This document shows, piece by piece, positions 10,441 to 23,149 of a stretch of DNA of 64,000 nt; position 1 is the stretch's first letter; each line of letters begins with the position of its first letter. The DNA is taken from NCBI GenBank assembly GCA_008360975.2, contig CM039196.1, positions 6,118,263 through 6,182,262 on the forward strand, written 5' to 3'. A program made the position numbers and the translations under genes. Under the pieces are notes generated by a model. It made no database searches. It saw only the letters and a list, made by a program, of their open reading frames with translations, and was not told the origin of the DNA. The DNA comes from Lichenostomus cassidix (lineage: Eukaryota > Chordata > Aves > Passeriformes > Meliphagidae).

Positions 10441-12954
10441 AAAAACCAACCCCTACGGATGAGTCAGTTCCTGTATCCAAAGCAGTGGGAGAGAAGGGAG
10501 CTGTTTGCTCACAGCTGAGTCCTGCCTTTGCAGCCTGGGGAGGAGGAGGTGTTTGCATGTGACTGGGGGCAGCAGGCAGTAGTTATTCCTCGTCACAGCT
10601 GTGCAGGTGGAACGAGGCACCTCTTGTAGGTGCTTCACCAGCATCCTCAGTGCTTGGCATCAAGCTGTAGGATCTGGTGCTTTTCTCAAAGGGATCCTCT
10701 CTCTGCCAGCATCAAGAGATAATGATCTCCCAGAAGACCCAATTTCCTGCTGCTGACTTACATATGTGTATATCTCTTAAAGCAGATGCTGGCTCAAAAT
10801 GTACATTTAAGTGGATAAATAAATCCTGGAGTATTTAGTTGCTGTGGGAGGTCCCAGTGAGGTTAGTGCTGTGCTAAATCCTGCTCAGCAGGGTCCTGTT
10901 TTATTCAACTGCCCCAAGAGCTGTGTCCCAAGGGTCTGCACAGCAAAAGTGATGGACAAAAAGGAATGAAAGATGATTAACCCTGAACTGCAGGAGCTGT
11001 GCTTCAGGTCCTCAGTGTGCAGTTTTCTGAAGCCATGTGAGAGGCTTCCCAGAGGTTCAAACCCTATCTCTTGTTTATGGCTTGGTTACGTGTGTGTGCA
11101 CATAAACCAAACAAAACCCCACCACCTCCAGCTTGCAGTGTGTTTCAGATGGGGGTGAATGTGCTTCTTTGCTCACAGTTTATGGGGAAGAAGCTAAATT
11201 GGTAGAAGTATGCCTGAGAGACATGGTATTTCTAGCTAAGTAGGAATATCATTAGGGATAGAAACTGGGAAGGCAAGTGAAATTGCCAGGCATGATTCCC
11301 AGTCTGTTTAGGTTTACTGTAAATTAATCAGTCTGATGTGGGAACTTGGGAACCTGGCTGATAGATGCAAAAAAGAATTCTTACGGGTGGAGAAAGTGAT
11401 GTTTTGTTGATTTGTGTGCTACCAAACCTCTTTAGCAGAAAAGAACTTTTGGTTAGGAGTGCTTTGGATGGCAGCTCCATTGTGCTGTCAGCACTGGTCT
11501 GTCCTGCTGGGTTTAGTTTGGTTTCTGCATTCACTTCGGGGTTAAGGTGGTTAAAGCAGAATGACCCTTTTTCCCTAAATGAAATGAGAACATTTTAATT
11601 GATTTCCCTGCCATGCCCACAGCTGAGGAGTTTCCCTTGTGCAATTACTGGCCTTTTTCACATGATATGAAAATAAGGATTTGAAATGTCAGAGGAGAGC
11701 TGCGGATGAGAAATTGATTTCGGATTCAGGTGGTGTCACGTCGCGTGTGACAGTCTGCAGTGGGAGCTGAGTGAAGGAAAAGCCTGATGGTGTTGCAATG
11801 TACCATTCCCAGCCTCCTTCTCCAAAGGCACATTGCTGTTTCTCTTGTATCAGTCCTGATTCCCACAGCTGGGGCTGGAGGGGAGAGTGGGTGAGGAACT
11901 TGGCCTTTTTTCCCAAGGTTAGACATATCAAGCTCTCTTGACTCCAACCACAGTCAAGTGCTTGAAAGCTTGTTGTTCTCAATAACATCCTCAGTGTTTC
12001 TCTTTCTGCCAGGTGTGATTTTGGCTCAGAGCTTTGGTTTCACTCAGCCCATCACTGTCCCCTCCCACTCTGTCTTTCTGCAGCCTTCATACCTGTGCTC
12101 CTCCCAGAAACAGGGAGAGGGAGCTTCCCAAATGACCATGAGGATGATTTTGGTGATGAATGAAGCTGTGCTAATTGCAGGAAACACAGGAGGAGTTAGT
12201 AGCACAGCAATATGTGTGTTTTCTAAGGCTTCTTGCTGCTGCTCTGGTATATTAGCTGCCCTTGTGCAGTTTGTTGCTTGTTTGGTAAACTTTCTAGTAC
12301 AGCTATTAGAAGTGTTTAGCTTATTGCTGCATTGATGGTGTTATTAATAGCCTTACTTGGTAGGAAGTTGATGCAGTAGGACAGATAGGCCTTACCCAGG
12401 CTCCATTTTGTTATTTTTATTAGTGACAGATGTGCTTTGTTGGCATGCTGTCCCCCACAGCTGAATTGCATCAAAGTCCTCATAGTCTTGGAACCATATA
12501 ATTAAAAAAAAAATAAACTTGCTTGGGCTGTGGAGCTGAATTTTAGATTGAGTCCGTGGGGTTGTTTGTGTAATCACTTTAAAGTGTATCCCCAAACTTG
12601 CTGAGCAGTGTTTCTAAATCAGATTTCAGTCAAGCCTGCAGTGTCAATAAACCTCAGGAGTGACTTGGCAGGCAGCTTTTGAACTGTCACTGGGCAAAGT
12701 CCAGCTGCAGCCAGGCTTGCGTCACGAGCAATACCCAAATGTCCCACGAGGCAAGTGTGTGGAGTTGCAGTTTAATGTGTGTTTTCCTGTGCCTGGGACC
12801 TTGGAGCTCTTGTAGCCATCCCAGGACTGAGGGCTGCTGTGTTGATTCACATCTTTAAATAGCAGAACCTGCCATGGGCTGATCGCATCGATTCCAAACT
12901 GGCAACTAATGAAGCAGATCAAATACACCAGGGAGGCTCTGCTCTTCCAGAAAT

Positions 12955-13085
12955 TAAAGTTTTCGCTATAGAAATGTGGAAATGGAAGACTATTAATTTT
13001 GTTCTCTTGACAGTTGTTATTAAATCCTACTTATTTCATGTGGTCTCAATTATTTTCAATTTTGACATTTCAGTGCACAGGAGAT
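12955..13085. promoter_or_regulatory. Candidate conserved non-coding element (weak)
   Basis: This is AT-rich, non-repetitive sequence with ACTATTAATTTTG, GTTGTTATTAAATCC and TCAATTATTTTCAATTTTG words that suit homeodomain and SOX-type binding. It looks like enhancer sequence, but nothing beyond composition supports that. Confidence 0.2.
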
Positions 13086-13089
13086 CTGT

Positions 13090-15750
13090 GCAAAAAAAAA
13101 AGCCCAGTCACTCTAGAAGTTACTGACAGATCTGGAAGTGTTTTAAGTGGGGAGACTTGGGTTTGTTACTGCTGCATCTGGAGCTAAAATGTCCACAATG
13201 AAACTCCCATTGCCAGTGCTGGAATCTGCCCCTTTGCAGTCTGCCTCAGTCCTGGGCAGGCAGCATTGTATTCTTTATGCCAGAGCTTCCCTTTCTGAGG
13301 TGTTCAGAACTCTAAGCAGAAGTGCAATGGGTTTGTTTATGTTCTAGCACCATTTCTAGGTGGAAAATGGTGTGAAAAGGGAGACATTTTATCCAAGGCT
13401 GTAGTGGGGATTTCCTAAGCATGTGTAAGCCTAAGCTAGAAAACCATAAAGTGAAGGGTCTGGAAAATAAGATCCTTTTGCTCCTATTAATGCTTAGAGG
13501 TGGCTTCCCAAGTTGCTTGGTGTGAAGACCATTATGGATTTTATTTTAAAGCTATGTCACATTTACTTCATTGCTCAATACAAAATATCCCAGTGCTAAA
13601 TCAAACTAAACTCAATTCTTTTCCCCTCCTGTTTCTGCATTGCTGGTTTGATCCCTAGATATAGAAGATCAGCAGAAATTCCCCACTGTTTAAAAGGAGT
13701 AGAACTGGCTGGTGAGATTTTTTTTGGCTGTAGAATTAACTGGTGAGAGTGGTTTTAAAGTAATAGTGCAGGTCAGATGTGGGCACAAGTTGTGTGTTTT
13801 CAGAAAATGAGGGGCACAGTCCTTCAGCACGATTTTGTGGTCTTGCCTGCTCAAAATGTGCTTTTATACTTTCTGCTGGGCTTCACATTTTAAGCTTCCT
13901 TTTTTCACATGGCACTTGTATTTCAATTACTCCTATTGCCCTGTACCTCCTTGCTGATCTTTCATGGTTTGGGCAGTCCCTTTCTTTCCAAGTGCAATTC
14001 CCTCTCCACCTCGCTGGCCATCCCTCTGGTGTGGAACCTGCTGGGCTGCTGATGGTGATTAATGACCACACCGAGCCTGCTTGTCTACACTCCTGCTTTT
14101 CCTGGCACAATTGGGAAGGCTGAGGGGTCCACCAGGGCTCACAACAGCAGCTTTGCACTTTACTCCATTGCCTGCCACCACTCTCATACTCACAAAACTT
14201 GCTTGTATTTCTTGGAGCAGTAACGGCGCTTGTCTAAAATGGTGTGAGTGTGCAGCAGGCAAGAGTTGGAGCTGTTTGGGATGCTCATGGCTCTGGTGAG
14301 CCAGGAAGGCAGAGGTGCTCAGTAAGGGGAGAAGGATCCCTGCTGCCTTTTTCTTCTTAAAGTCTGTTTTTTGTATGGCTTTTGCCTTTCCCAGTCAATG
14401 GAAGGTGAGGTTCAGAATCTTGCAGTGCTAGATCCTGCTGCTGAATCTGATTGCTCAATCTCCACCAGTACTTTTGGGAGGTCAGTGGGACTTGGCTGCA
14501 CCTGAGTGTTCCTTACCCTGTGAATTATTTTTGTTAGAAATGGGAATGAACCTTGTGAATTTGATTTGTTTCCCAGAAGTTTATCTTCTTACTCTCAGCT
14601 GATGTTTCTGGTGACTTTTTTGTTACCATCAGTACCTGATTGAGCAGTTCTATTGTGTTAATCCAAGCCAGGGTTTTTAAGGAGAATGTCAATCAAATTA
14701 ACTTTGGACAACCTTTGTCCTGCTCTGACTGACTTTAATCTTTGCTCTGGAGAGGTCTGTGACCACTTCAGCAGGTGACCTGTGTGTCTGCCCTGTGGTG
14801 GTGTTATCTGGACCTTTGTTGGCCATCCATGAGGGTAATTAATGCCTGCACATCCTTAATTTTGAAGGGCTACAGGAGATGTTTTCTGTAATGATGAAAC
14901 TGTTGGGAACTGTCTGAGGGAAGTGAGAGAAAACTGGAGTAGAGTGAATTTATAAAACTGTCTTTGTGCAAGGGGTTGGAGATGACCTTTTCCTGCAAGG
15001 GTGGGAGCACCTGTCTCACTGTCCCTGCAGTTTTCATGTGAGCACTTGAGGAAAAAATCAGATTGGGAACATAGCCAAATTTTCACCTTTCAGAAGGTAT
15101 CTTGCAAAACTGGCTCCAGTTACTGTGCTCTGGGATTGCCTCCTTGCAACTGTTGGGGAAGGGTTGGTTTGGTTTTTAATTGCTTGTCATCTGAAATAAG
15201 GCTCCAAACCTTCTCTGGCTTGGGTTAAAAAAGACCTGTCCTCAAAAGTGAGTAATTTCCTGGCTGTACATTGCTTGTAGTACATGTATGAGCCAGAAAA
15301 AGCTCTTCAGTCTCAGAAATCCAACGAGACATCTGAAGAGTGAGGCTTCTGGTGATTTGAGTCTCTGTCTCCTGATGTGTGTATCGAGCCAAATCTAGAA
15401 TGCAGCTTTTCCTGTGTAATGGCAGATTGATGTGCACTGGTTTTGTCAGAGATGCCGCTGTGTTTGAGGACTGGGGAAGGTACCTACACTTCATGTGCAA
15501 TATTAAATACTGCTTCTGAAATGAAAGATTACTCTTGATTAGTGAGTCCAGTTTAATTATTATTTTCAAGGAGAAAATTCTTCTAATAAAACAGTGGTTT
15601 ACAGTTCAAGAGTTATCCTGAAGTGACCAATCAGCAGATATTTTTGTATCCAAAAATACGAACAGCAACTTGACTGAAACGTTATTTTTCATTTTTAGAA
15701 ATTGAGTGTATTGGCTAAGGCTTGGAGCTTGGGAGCTCTGGCTGCAGTCA
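13090..15750. other. Non-coding stretch, no supported gene
   Basis: No gene is supported. A partial duplication is listed at 13699-13748. Overlapping open frames on both strands near 13.8-14.3 kb are composition-driven and unlike known proteins. Confidence 0.6.
13699..13748. repeat. Imperfect 31-bp-period duplication
   Basis: A 19-base segment beginning GTAGAA and ending CTGGTGAGA occurs at 13699-13717 and 13730-13748 with about three mismatches. A T run separates the copies. This is probably an old local duplication. Confidence 0.5.
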
Positions 15751-15835
15751 GTATTATCAGTTAGATTTTACAGATAGGAAGTTGAGGCAAAAAGTAAACA
15801 ATTTGCCTGAGGTCAAATGAGAAATATGTGACAGC
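15751..15835 (-). mobile_element. MIR-type SINE relic
   Basis: Read on the plus strand, the segment follows the reverse complement of the MIR consensus in order. It has a TATTAT-like stretch, ATTTTACAGAT, an AAGTTGAGGC word equivalent to AACTGAGGC, then ATTTGCCTGAGGTCA, equivalent to the CTTGCCCAAGGTCA block. About 85 bases are recognisable. MIRs are inactive tRNA-derived SINEs shared across amniotes, so divergence is expected. A profile search would settle it. Confidence 0.6.
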
Positions 15836-17934
15836 TACTGATGTCTCCTTATTCTTTTTTGGCTGTGTCTGCTTAGAACTTGTCAAAAGCTACTTCCCCC
15901 CTTCCCCCAAGCTTTTTATAGCACCTAGCACTCTGATTTTGGTTTAAGCCTTTAGCCTTTGATTTGAGGGAACAGTGGCTCCTGTAACATGGTAGTGCTG
16001 AGCCCTGTGAGTCTCTCAGCATGTAACGATCAACATTTGAACAGAAGTAGCTAAAGGATTGCAAATTCTCTTAATTCCCTTTCTCATGCTGTCTGATGCT
16101 GTCTGCTGTCGTGCTAATAAATTCACAAAGCTTCTGTGATTAAAAACTTGAGAACCTGGTGCACTTTATGAGCTCTAATTAAAAGCAGTAGAAAACTCGA
16201 AGCTTTCTTTGAAGGGCTGGAGGTGGCTTTGAGAGTTGGTTGCTGGCACAGGGCTGGGGCTGTGGCAGCCTGGTGGGGTTTGCTGCAGGGCAGGATGTGG
16301 TTCTGTGCTGGTTCTACCTCTGCAGCCCCAACCAGCACGTTCAGGGAGTGTCTCACTGACTCACAGGCGTCTTGCTGTGACCTGGGTATTTTTGCTCGGT
16401 GCTGCAGTGGGTCACTGACTGATGTGGCTGAGTTACTGAAGAGAACAAAAGGAGTGCTAGCAAAAATAAAGTGCTTTTTGCCAGTGCCTAGTCCGTGAAA
16501 GTGGTGTGTTTGCATGGTGAGAGTCTGTGTTTAGTGGTTCCAGATTTAAAAACAGTTTGTCCTTTGCCTCCAGATCCAAGGATGGCACTTCACCTTCCCT
16601 CTGTCAACTGATGTGCTGCAGAAGTTGCACTCCTGCTCTCCTGAGCTGTTGGTGCCACAGGGCTGGCTCAGGGTCACCCAGGGAATGTTTCAGTGAAATA
16701 GGAGCAGTGGGTAGCAGAAATCTTTGTGTCTAGGCAGCCTGGTCTGTGCAGAACTGGGTGGGTGATGCTGTAGCCATGGGTGAGGGGATGGGGAAGGTTG
16801 GAAGCAACTGTTGTATTCAGCATTGGCCATCATCACCCAATGAAAGCCACCACTGCCCTCCTCATGGAAGGAAATTGAGGTAAAGCAGTGTCATGCTGTC
16901 CCCAGTCCTCCAAATTTCACTGCTTGGCTTTAGCCACAGAGCTGTTGTCTCTCTTAGTTTGGTCTGCTCTTGATTTACTATCAGAAATAAATGTAATTTC
17001 GGCTTTGAGTTGGTGCACTCAATAAACTCTGGCTTCTTGGCTGCTAACCTGAGCTGAGTAATGCTGAATGAATGAATCATCTCTGCACAGCAGCAGCTGG
17101 GGAAAGGCTTCCTTCAGGGATCGATCCTGCAGTTTGTTTAGCAGCACAAAGGGCAGTGGCTGTGGTGTGCTCGTGGTTCAGGGTGCAGCAGGGTGGGTTT
17201 AAATCAAGGAACACCAGAGCCCAACTGGGAGTGCTGGTGCTTAGCCCTGCCCTGCATCCCTGGGAACCAGAAGACAAGTACCCCGCTCTGCTGGAAGCTT
17301 GATCTTATTAAAGAGTAATCAGCAGAGGATATGTGAGCATAATTTACTGGGTATCAGAATGTCTCTTTAAACATTGCACTGAATTAAAAAAGAAAAACTG
17401 CTATGCGTGGTTTTATTGTTTCTTTATGAAATACAGCTGTTCTATTTGTGTTTTCCCTCATTATATTCACTGTCCCTCAGCCATTCATCATTACAGCTCT
17501 CCAGAGCTGTGATTGCTCCCCAGTCTCAATGTTAAAAACCCATTGGAAGAGTCCAGTTGGAATTTTCCAAGCACGCATGGCATCTTGGCATCAGAGTTCT
17601 CATTAATTTTTGTGACATTAAGGGTTGAGATCCCACAGGTAGTGTTTTGGAAATATTTAGTTCCTGTGAATTAAAAAATGGTGAGGGAATTTTTGCCTCC
17701 AAACTCTTTATTTTTTGTTCCCTCTTTTATCCCTTGAAGTGGCTAGAAGCAAGCACTGCCGCTATCCTGTTAGTGAAAGCTCCCCTCCAGCAGTAAATGG
17801 GAGCTGGTGGTGTGGTAGGGAGCCTGTAGCTGGCACACAGAACACTTGAATTAAAGCAGCATCTCTGCAGGTACATATTTAAAACTAAAATATTACAGCA
17901 AGTTAAAACAACTTTGGCAGCATGTGCAAATTAC
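15836..17934. other. Non-coding stretch, no supported gene
   Basis: No gene is supported. The GC-richer part at 16.2-16.8 kb has overlapping open frames on both strands (up to 130 codons, 16123-16515 minus) that resemble nothing known. G-rich runs at 16755-16800 fall short of a full quadruplex motif. Confidence 0.55.
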
Positions 17935-18170
17935 TTGGCAAAAGTGTTAATTTCCTTGTTAAACGTCGTAGCAGAAAGGGCCTTTGATCCCAGCAGCCTG
18001 TTGGGAGTCCTTCCTAATTGTTATCAAACTATCCTGTAGCTTTAAACAGATAAGACCTAATTAGCTAAAGTGGTGCTGCATTTTTTCAAAATAAAGAGTG
18101 CCCTCTCAGTGTTAGGCACCTGTGTTTCTGTGCTGTCAGCTCGAATTACGTGTTTGGTGCAGTGCCCAAT
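17935..18170. promoter_or_regulatory. Candidate conserved non-coding element
   Basis: The block contains GTTAAACGTCGTAGC with two CpGs, a TCF/LEF-type word CCTTTGATCC (17981-17990), TTCCTAATTGTTATC, and ACCTAATTAGCTAAAG, followed by TCGAATTACGTG. It combines retained CpGs with homeodomain and TCF-like words in otherwise CpG-poor DNA. This pattern is common in developmental enhancers; conservation is not tested here. Confidence 0.32.
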
Positions 18171-19429
18171 GCAGGACTTCAGGAGAGAGCTTGACTGTGG
18201 CTCTCAGTGACTTCCAGGAGAGGAGAACATGGCTTGTAGAGTGACAGGAACAAGGTACAAATAACCTCCTTCAGATGGGAGGCAGAATGTTAAATGTTTT
18301 TCATGACAGCAATATGAAGGGCTGATAAAGTCTTTTTTTTGTATCCTTTGTGCTGTAAAAAGGAGCAGGGGAAAATGCATCAGTGGAGCAAGGTCTGACT
18401 TCCTTGTCCAAATGTAAAGAGTCTTCTCCACATCAAAAGATGACTTTAATGATGAATCTGAAATTCTCTCTGCTATTTTTAGCCTCAGGCTATTAGTGAG
18501 GCCACCACAGAGGAGAAGGAAGGAGAGATGTTGGAAATGCAATATTCTTGTGTCTCCTCCACCCATCTGCTTCCAATGGGAAAACTGAAGCAGTAAGGAT
18601 TTGGTTCAACACCTGTTAGGTTACTCAAGGAAAAACAAAGACTTTGCCAGATGTTTAAGGAGAAACATATGGCAGGCAGGGAGGGAGAAACTGTGCCAAT
18701 TTGTCTGTTTAATCAATCAAACTTGCAACAATCAATGCTATTGTCCATACTCTTAATAAATAATTGTTCCCATGAAATACTGTTTAATGCAGAGTAGAAC
18801 TAAACTAATGGCCCATGGCAGTGGGCAGAATGAAGGATGCAGTAGCTTTTCCTTCCTTCCTTTGCTGATGGCACAGAGCTTTTGAATTTTTCTTGTTTTG
18901 TTCTGTGTGCCTGAGACCCAAACAAAACAAAAAATCAATTCTGGGAATAGATCAAACCACCTGCACAGTTTTCAGAGGTCATTTGAATTTTAGCATTAGG
19001 GAATATCAGGGAAAGTTGTTTTGCAAGGTATTTTGTGGAGGTGGATGTTGGTTCTTGGAAGTTCTTAGGCTTAGGTTCATTTTTGATATGAAGTAGAAAT
19101 AAAAAACCCTGGCTTTGCTTTCACCACTGGCTGCTACTGATTGCAGCCTATCTAGAAAAATGCTGCTGCTGTAAATCCAGAGCAGCCCCTTTAGTGGTGT
19201 GAAAGGCAATGGTTTTCAGTGGTTTCCTGGAGAAAGACTTCTTTCCAGGTCCCATCAAAGATGCTTTTAGACCTGCAAGGATTGAACCCTGAGTGTTTCA
19301 CCTGCCCCCTCACCCTGGCTGTGTCCTCCCGTCTTCAGCCATGGGTCAGAAGGCAGTGAGCAAGCTGGGGATGCTTTCTCAGTCATACAAATGTGGAGCA
19401 TGTTAGGATAAACAACTTGTCATTAGAGG
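18171..19429. other. Non-coding stretch, no supported gene
   Basis: I see no gene or clear repeat. A faint MIR-like phrase (GGGAAAACTGAAGC, near 18577) is too short to call. The open frame at 18204-18566 (minus, 120 codons) resembles nothing known. Confidence 0.55.
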
Positions 19430-19640
19430 CAGGGCACAGTTCAGTTCCTGACATTATCTCGCCGTGGTTCGCCTTCTGTCGCATCGTAATGATTAATCAC
19501 AGCCCTGTGCCATGTGTTACCAGGCAGCCTGCATTTGCTTAGCAGTCAGGAACTACTACAGTGCTCTGCTGCCTTAATCCCCTGAGACTGTTTTCTAATG
19601 CTAACAGTGCTGAACAATGGGCTATCATGACAGCTTTTGA
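19430..19640. promoter_or_regulatory. Candidate conserved non-coding element with CpG cluster and homeodomain words
   Basis: Five CpGs fall within 27 bases (19460-19486), directly followed by overlapping homeodomain words TAATGATTA (19487-19495) and TAATCAC (19494-19500). Further on, GCATTTGCTTAG and TCTAATGCTAACAG occur. Five CpGs so close together in a CpG-depleted, methylation-prone genome suggest either selection or a hypomethylated element. This is one of the better enhancer candidates in the window. Confidence 0.38.
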
Positions 19641-20309
19641 TTGATCCTCTTTTTTTTTCTTTCTCCCTCTTTTGCAAGGAACTGGGAATTTCCCTGGTTA
19701 AGATGCTTACTTAGCTACTTTTTACTGTCAGTGATTAAGAACTGCACTGGTTGCTGCCATTGTCAAATAACTTCTAACTCTTCTCTAATCCTCTATTTGA
19801 CCAAGCAGAAAATAAGTGTATTTCTCTTCTGTGAGTTCAGTGTGTGCTCATGAATTGACTGGTAACCAAGTACTGGGTCAAGCAGAGGGGAGCATTTAGA
19901 ACTCAGGTTTGTTTCAGCTGCCCTGTACAGCTCACCCCTGTTCAGGTACTGGAGAGGGTGAGGGAGCCTGAAGGACCTTAAAAAGTCTCAACTGACATCC
20001 TTGGATGCCAACTCTGCAGCCTTTTCTTCATTAAAGAGCAGCTGGAACTGGTTTTATTCTGCTTAGGAAACAAGAAACCCCAGTTGCCACAGAGCGTATA
20101 CAGTTTGTTAAAGGGAAGGCAGGGTTTGTCTCGCTCTGCACAAGAGCTGGATGGGAGAGCCTTTCTCCCTAGGATGTGGGAGCAGCAACATGATTTTAAA
20201 AGTCACTAAAGTCAGCTAAAGACAATATTTTTCTCAATTCATACCTTTATTGCTGATGTCAAGAACTTGTTCAGACCTGGCTCAGTGTATACTTTAGCTG
20301 TCAGGCTCT

Positions 20310-20410
20310 CTGTGCATGTAGTGATTATTGTTAAGGGAAGCATATGCTAATCCGGGTCGAAATATGCTTTTTCTCTATTTCCTGACACTGTGTTAATTAA
20401 AACATCCCTT
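20310..20410. promoter_or_regulatory. Candidate regulatory block with octamer-like site
   Basis: An octamer-like POU word ATGCTAAT (20344-20351) lies inside GCATATGCTAATCC. It is followed by two CpGs in GGGTCGAAATATGC or just before, then GTGTTAATTAAAAC. AT-rich unique sequence with POU and homeodomain words suggests an enhancer, but the evidence is only motif-level. Confidence 0.25.
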
Positions 20411-22100
20411 TGCTGTGGGAGCTGCTGGTGGTGAGTGCCATCGTGTTTCCTTAGCAGAGCTCAGCTCAGGCTGGGCTTTGCTGCCAGCCCAGGGCTTGGA
20501 GGGTTGTGGATCCTGTCCCTCCTTCTGCTGGGCACCTCCTGCCTTTGACCAGAATTGAAGGATTAGTGGAGAAATTGGCTAAAATGCAGCTTTTGAGAAA
20601 AGCTGAAGTCTGTAGCAGAGTGCTCCAGTCTGAATGATTTATGGCCATTTCTTCCCCACCCTCTGCACTGCTGTGGCTTGATTTTCTGGGAATGAAAGAT
20701 GCCAGAAGGTGGAAGGGGAAAGGGCTGTGTGGCCTATCCTTTTTCCCCAACCTCATATAATCTCCTTAATTTTCTTTGCATAAACCGATTCTCATTTCCT
20801 GGTATTTCCAGGCACCTTTTTTCAAACTGTGGGAGGCATTATGTCCATTCTGGAATAATGGAACTGTGCTTTGCATTAGGGGCTAAATTATGCCCCTGTA
20901 GAATTTTTAATTGTTCTTTTTTCCCCCCCCTGACTTTCTGGGTATCTGAAGGAGGCTTTCCTGCTTTAATCCAGATCACTGGGATTTGGTTATATATCAG
21001 ATGCAAATCTCTTTGCATCCATAATCCTTCTTTATAAACTGTTGTTGACTTTTCGATCTATTTTTTTTTTAATTTTATGCCCTATCTCAATGGATACATA
21101 TGTTCTGAGGTTTGAATTTTTGAGAAGTACATCCCAAATGAGTTATGAGGCAGATCTGTCCTAATATGGTTTGACAGCCTGCTGTGAGGATTGTGCTAAA
21201 ATACAGTATCTACCCTGTCTAAACTCTTGCGTTTTCTGAGATGCAGGGATGAAAAGTTTGTCACTATTCTAAAGACTTTTTTTTTGTTGTTTTCACCAGA
21301 CTTTGAGGCTTTGAAAGTGCTGTGGCCTGAGATATTCAATATTTGCTTTTGTATGTTCTTAGATATTCACTTGTTGAAGGAAGCATGAGGTGCCTGCAGT
21401 GGTTGGAGGGATGTTGAGGATGTGGCTGGAGCTGAGCTGTGGTTGCTGCAGGGGCATTGCTCCCCTGGCAGAACAATCCCTTGTGCTTACCAGGCTCAGC
21501 TCTGGAACCAGGGGGAGGAAAAAAAGTTGAAGCCATGTTTTATTCAGCATTAGTGTAATCCAAGGGTGTTACATCTTGGTGTTTTGAAGCACAATGTGCT
21601 TCTACTCTCTAAGGGTCGTAATGGAGAAAAGAGGAATTCTGTAATTGAAATTACTCTGAAGACAGCTGGATTTAGAATAAGTGTATTAATTAATTTGTGA
21701 GACAGTGGAAAACATCACTTCCATGGTTGAAAGAAGAGTGGCAAAGATGAAGATGTCTTAGAGCCTGATTAATTGGTGATCTCATGTCTTACTGCCCTTT
21801 GCTACAGATGGAAAAAAAATCCTTAGGATGACTTATCAAATGATTAGTTTTATCTTTGTGTAGTTGGCTGATTGCAGTACAATATGTAATTTTGTTGCTA
21901 TTGCTGTTTAAAATTACTCCAGTTTGATCTGGAGTACAGCAGAAGTATAACAGAAATAGGGTAAAACATAATAGCACCAGACACTGTGATTAGAGCCTGA
22001 AAACAAACTGAGGAATTCAGATATAGGAAAAGATGCTGGAAAAAGCCCTTCTGACCCCACGCATCAGTGATCCTCACAGGTGATGTGGTTTCTTCAATCA
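20411..22100. other. Non-coding stretch, no supported gene
   Basis: I see no gene. Short T and C homopolymers occur at about 20920-20932 and 21059-21071. The rest is ordinary AT-leaning non-coding sequence. Confidence 0.6.
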
Positions 22101-22160
22101 GTATCATAGCATTATTTAGGTGGAAAAAGACTTCCAAGATAAGAGTCCAACCATATGGAA
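22101..22160 (-). mobile_element. CR1 LINE 3'-end fragment
   Basis: On the plus strand the fragment starts TATCATAGCATTATTTAGG, continues TGGAAAAAGACTTCCAAGAT and ends in GAGTCCAACCA. This is the reverse complement of the well-known CR1 3' tail (AGTCCAACC ... TTGGAAAAGACC ... ATTCTATGA). Only about 60 bases are recognisable, so it is a short, 5'-truncated, diverged copy, as is usual for avian CR1. Confidence 0.65.
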
Positions 22161-23149
22161 CAAATCTTTACAACATCTTGTGTTGGGTGCTAGGAAAAGG
22201 AAACAAAACTTTTTTTTTTTAATCTTTACTAGAATGCACCTAATTAAAAACAACAAAAAAAGACGTCCAGATTGTAATAGCAAAATATGCTTTAATCACA
22301 GTGTGACCCTTTTATAGTGGTTTTCTTGTCATAACTGTAATTGCTGATGCTTTGATACTTCCACCAGCATAGCTTACAAAAGTTACAGCATGAATATAGA
22401 AAGGATGTGTACTAAGTTTTGCAGTTTTAAAAACATCAAAGCAAAGCTATGACATTGATTTCTATTGTTTTGTGGTTCATCTGCATACTCCTGCATCTGT
22501 AGGGAAAGCAGGTAGTGCCTAACAGCTGGTGAGTACTTGGAGAGTGGTTTGGGGTTGGTACAAGGTGAAAACACTGAGCAGTTATCCAAGATCCATTATG
22601 TATTTACATGCAGCTGTTTACCTTTGGAGGCAGTCGTTATAATATTTAAAAGCTAACTTCTGCTGTCACATTGTAGGACAATTTTCTTGTGTTGTGACAA
22701 CAGCAGAAGTGCTGGAGTTTTGTCAGTGGATTTTCATTGCTCAAGATCCTTAAACAAAGAGGAGGACTCCTGGGCATTTCCCTCTGACACAGAGTTTTAT
22801 CTCCTTCTCCCTTGTGGCAACCCAGCCTTCCTTCCTTTACAAACATCTTGCAAGATGGTGTATGGATTGAAGGAGGCTTGTTGGTAATAAACCTGCTAGG
22901 ATTTTTTTGCCTGGATGGTGGGAATTTATAATAAATGCAATATAAAGCTGCTCCTTGATGTCAGTGCCCAGAAGCAGCCCCAGACAGAAAGCTTTATATC
23001 CCCATTGTGCTTGGGGTGAGACAGCAGTGTTTATCCCATCTCCTTGGTGAAGGGCTTACATGAGGTTGTTCCTAATTCCGCTCCTGCAAGGTGTGACTCT
23101 CCCTGCATGTTTATCCGTTTGCAGGCAGGAGCTGCAGCGAGCAGGGCTG
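22161..23149. other. Non-coding stretch, no supported gene
   Basis: Nothing beyond short T runs (near 22210) is recognisable. No gene is supported. Confidence 0.6.

Larger units (their letters stand above)
8140..12950. other. Non-coding stretch, no supported gene
   Basis: No gene is supported. Apart from the AAT microsatellite, the CACG repeat block near 10.0 kb and a G10 run, I see nothing structured. The open frame at 11958-12335 (125 codons) is rich in hydrophobic residues but resembles no protein family I know, and it has no initiation or splice context that persuades me. Confidence 0.6.

Noticed and set aside
16755..16800. G-rich stretch as a quadruplex
   Set aside because: Only three adjacent G3+ runs with short loops; the fourth is too far away.
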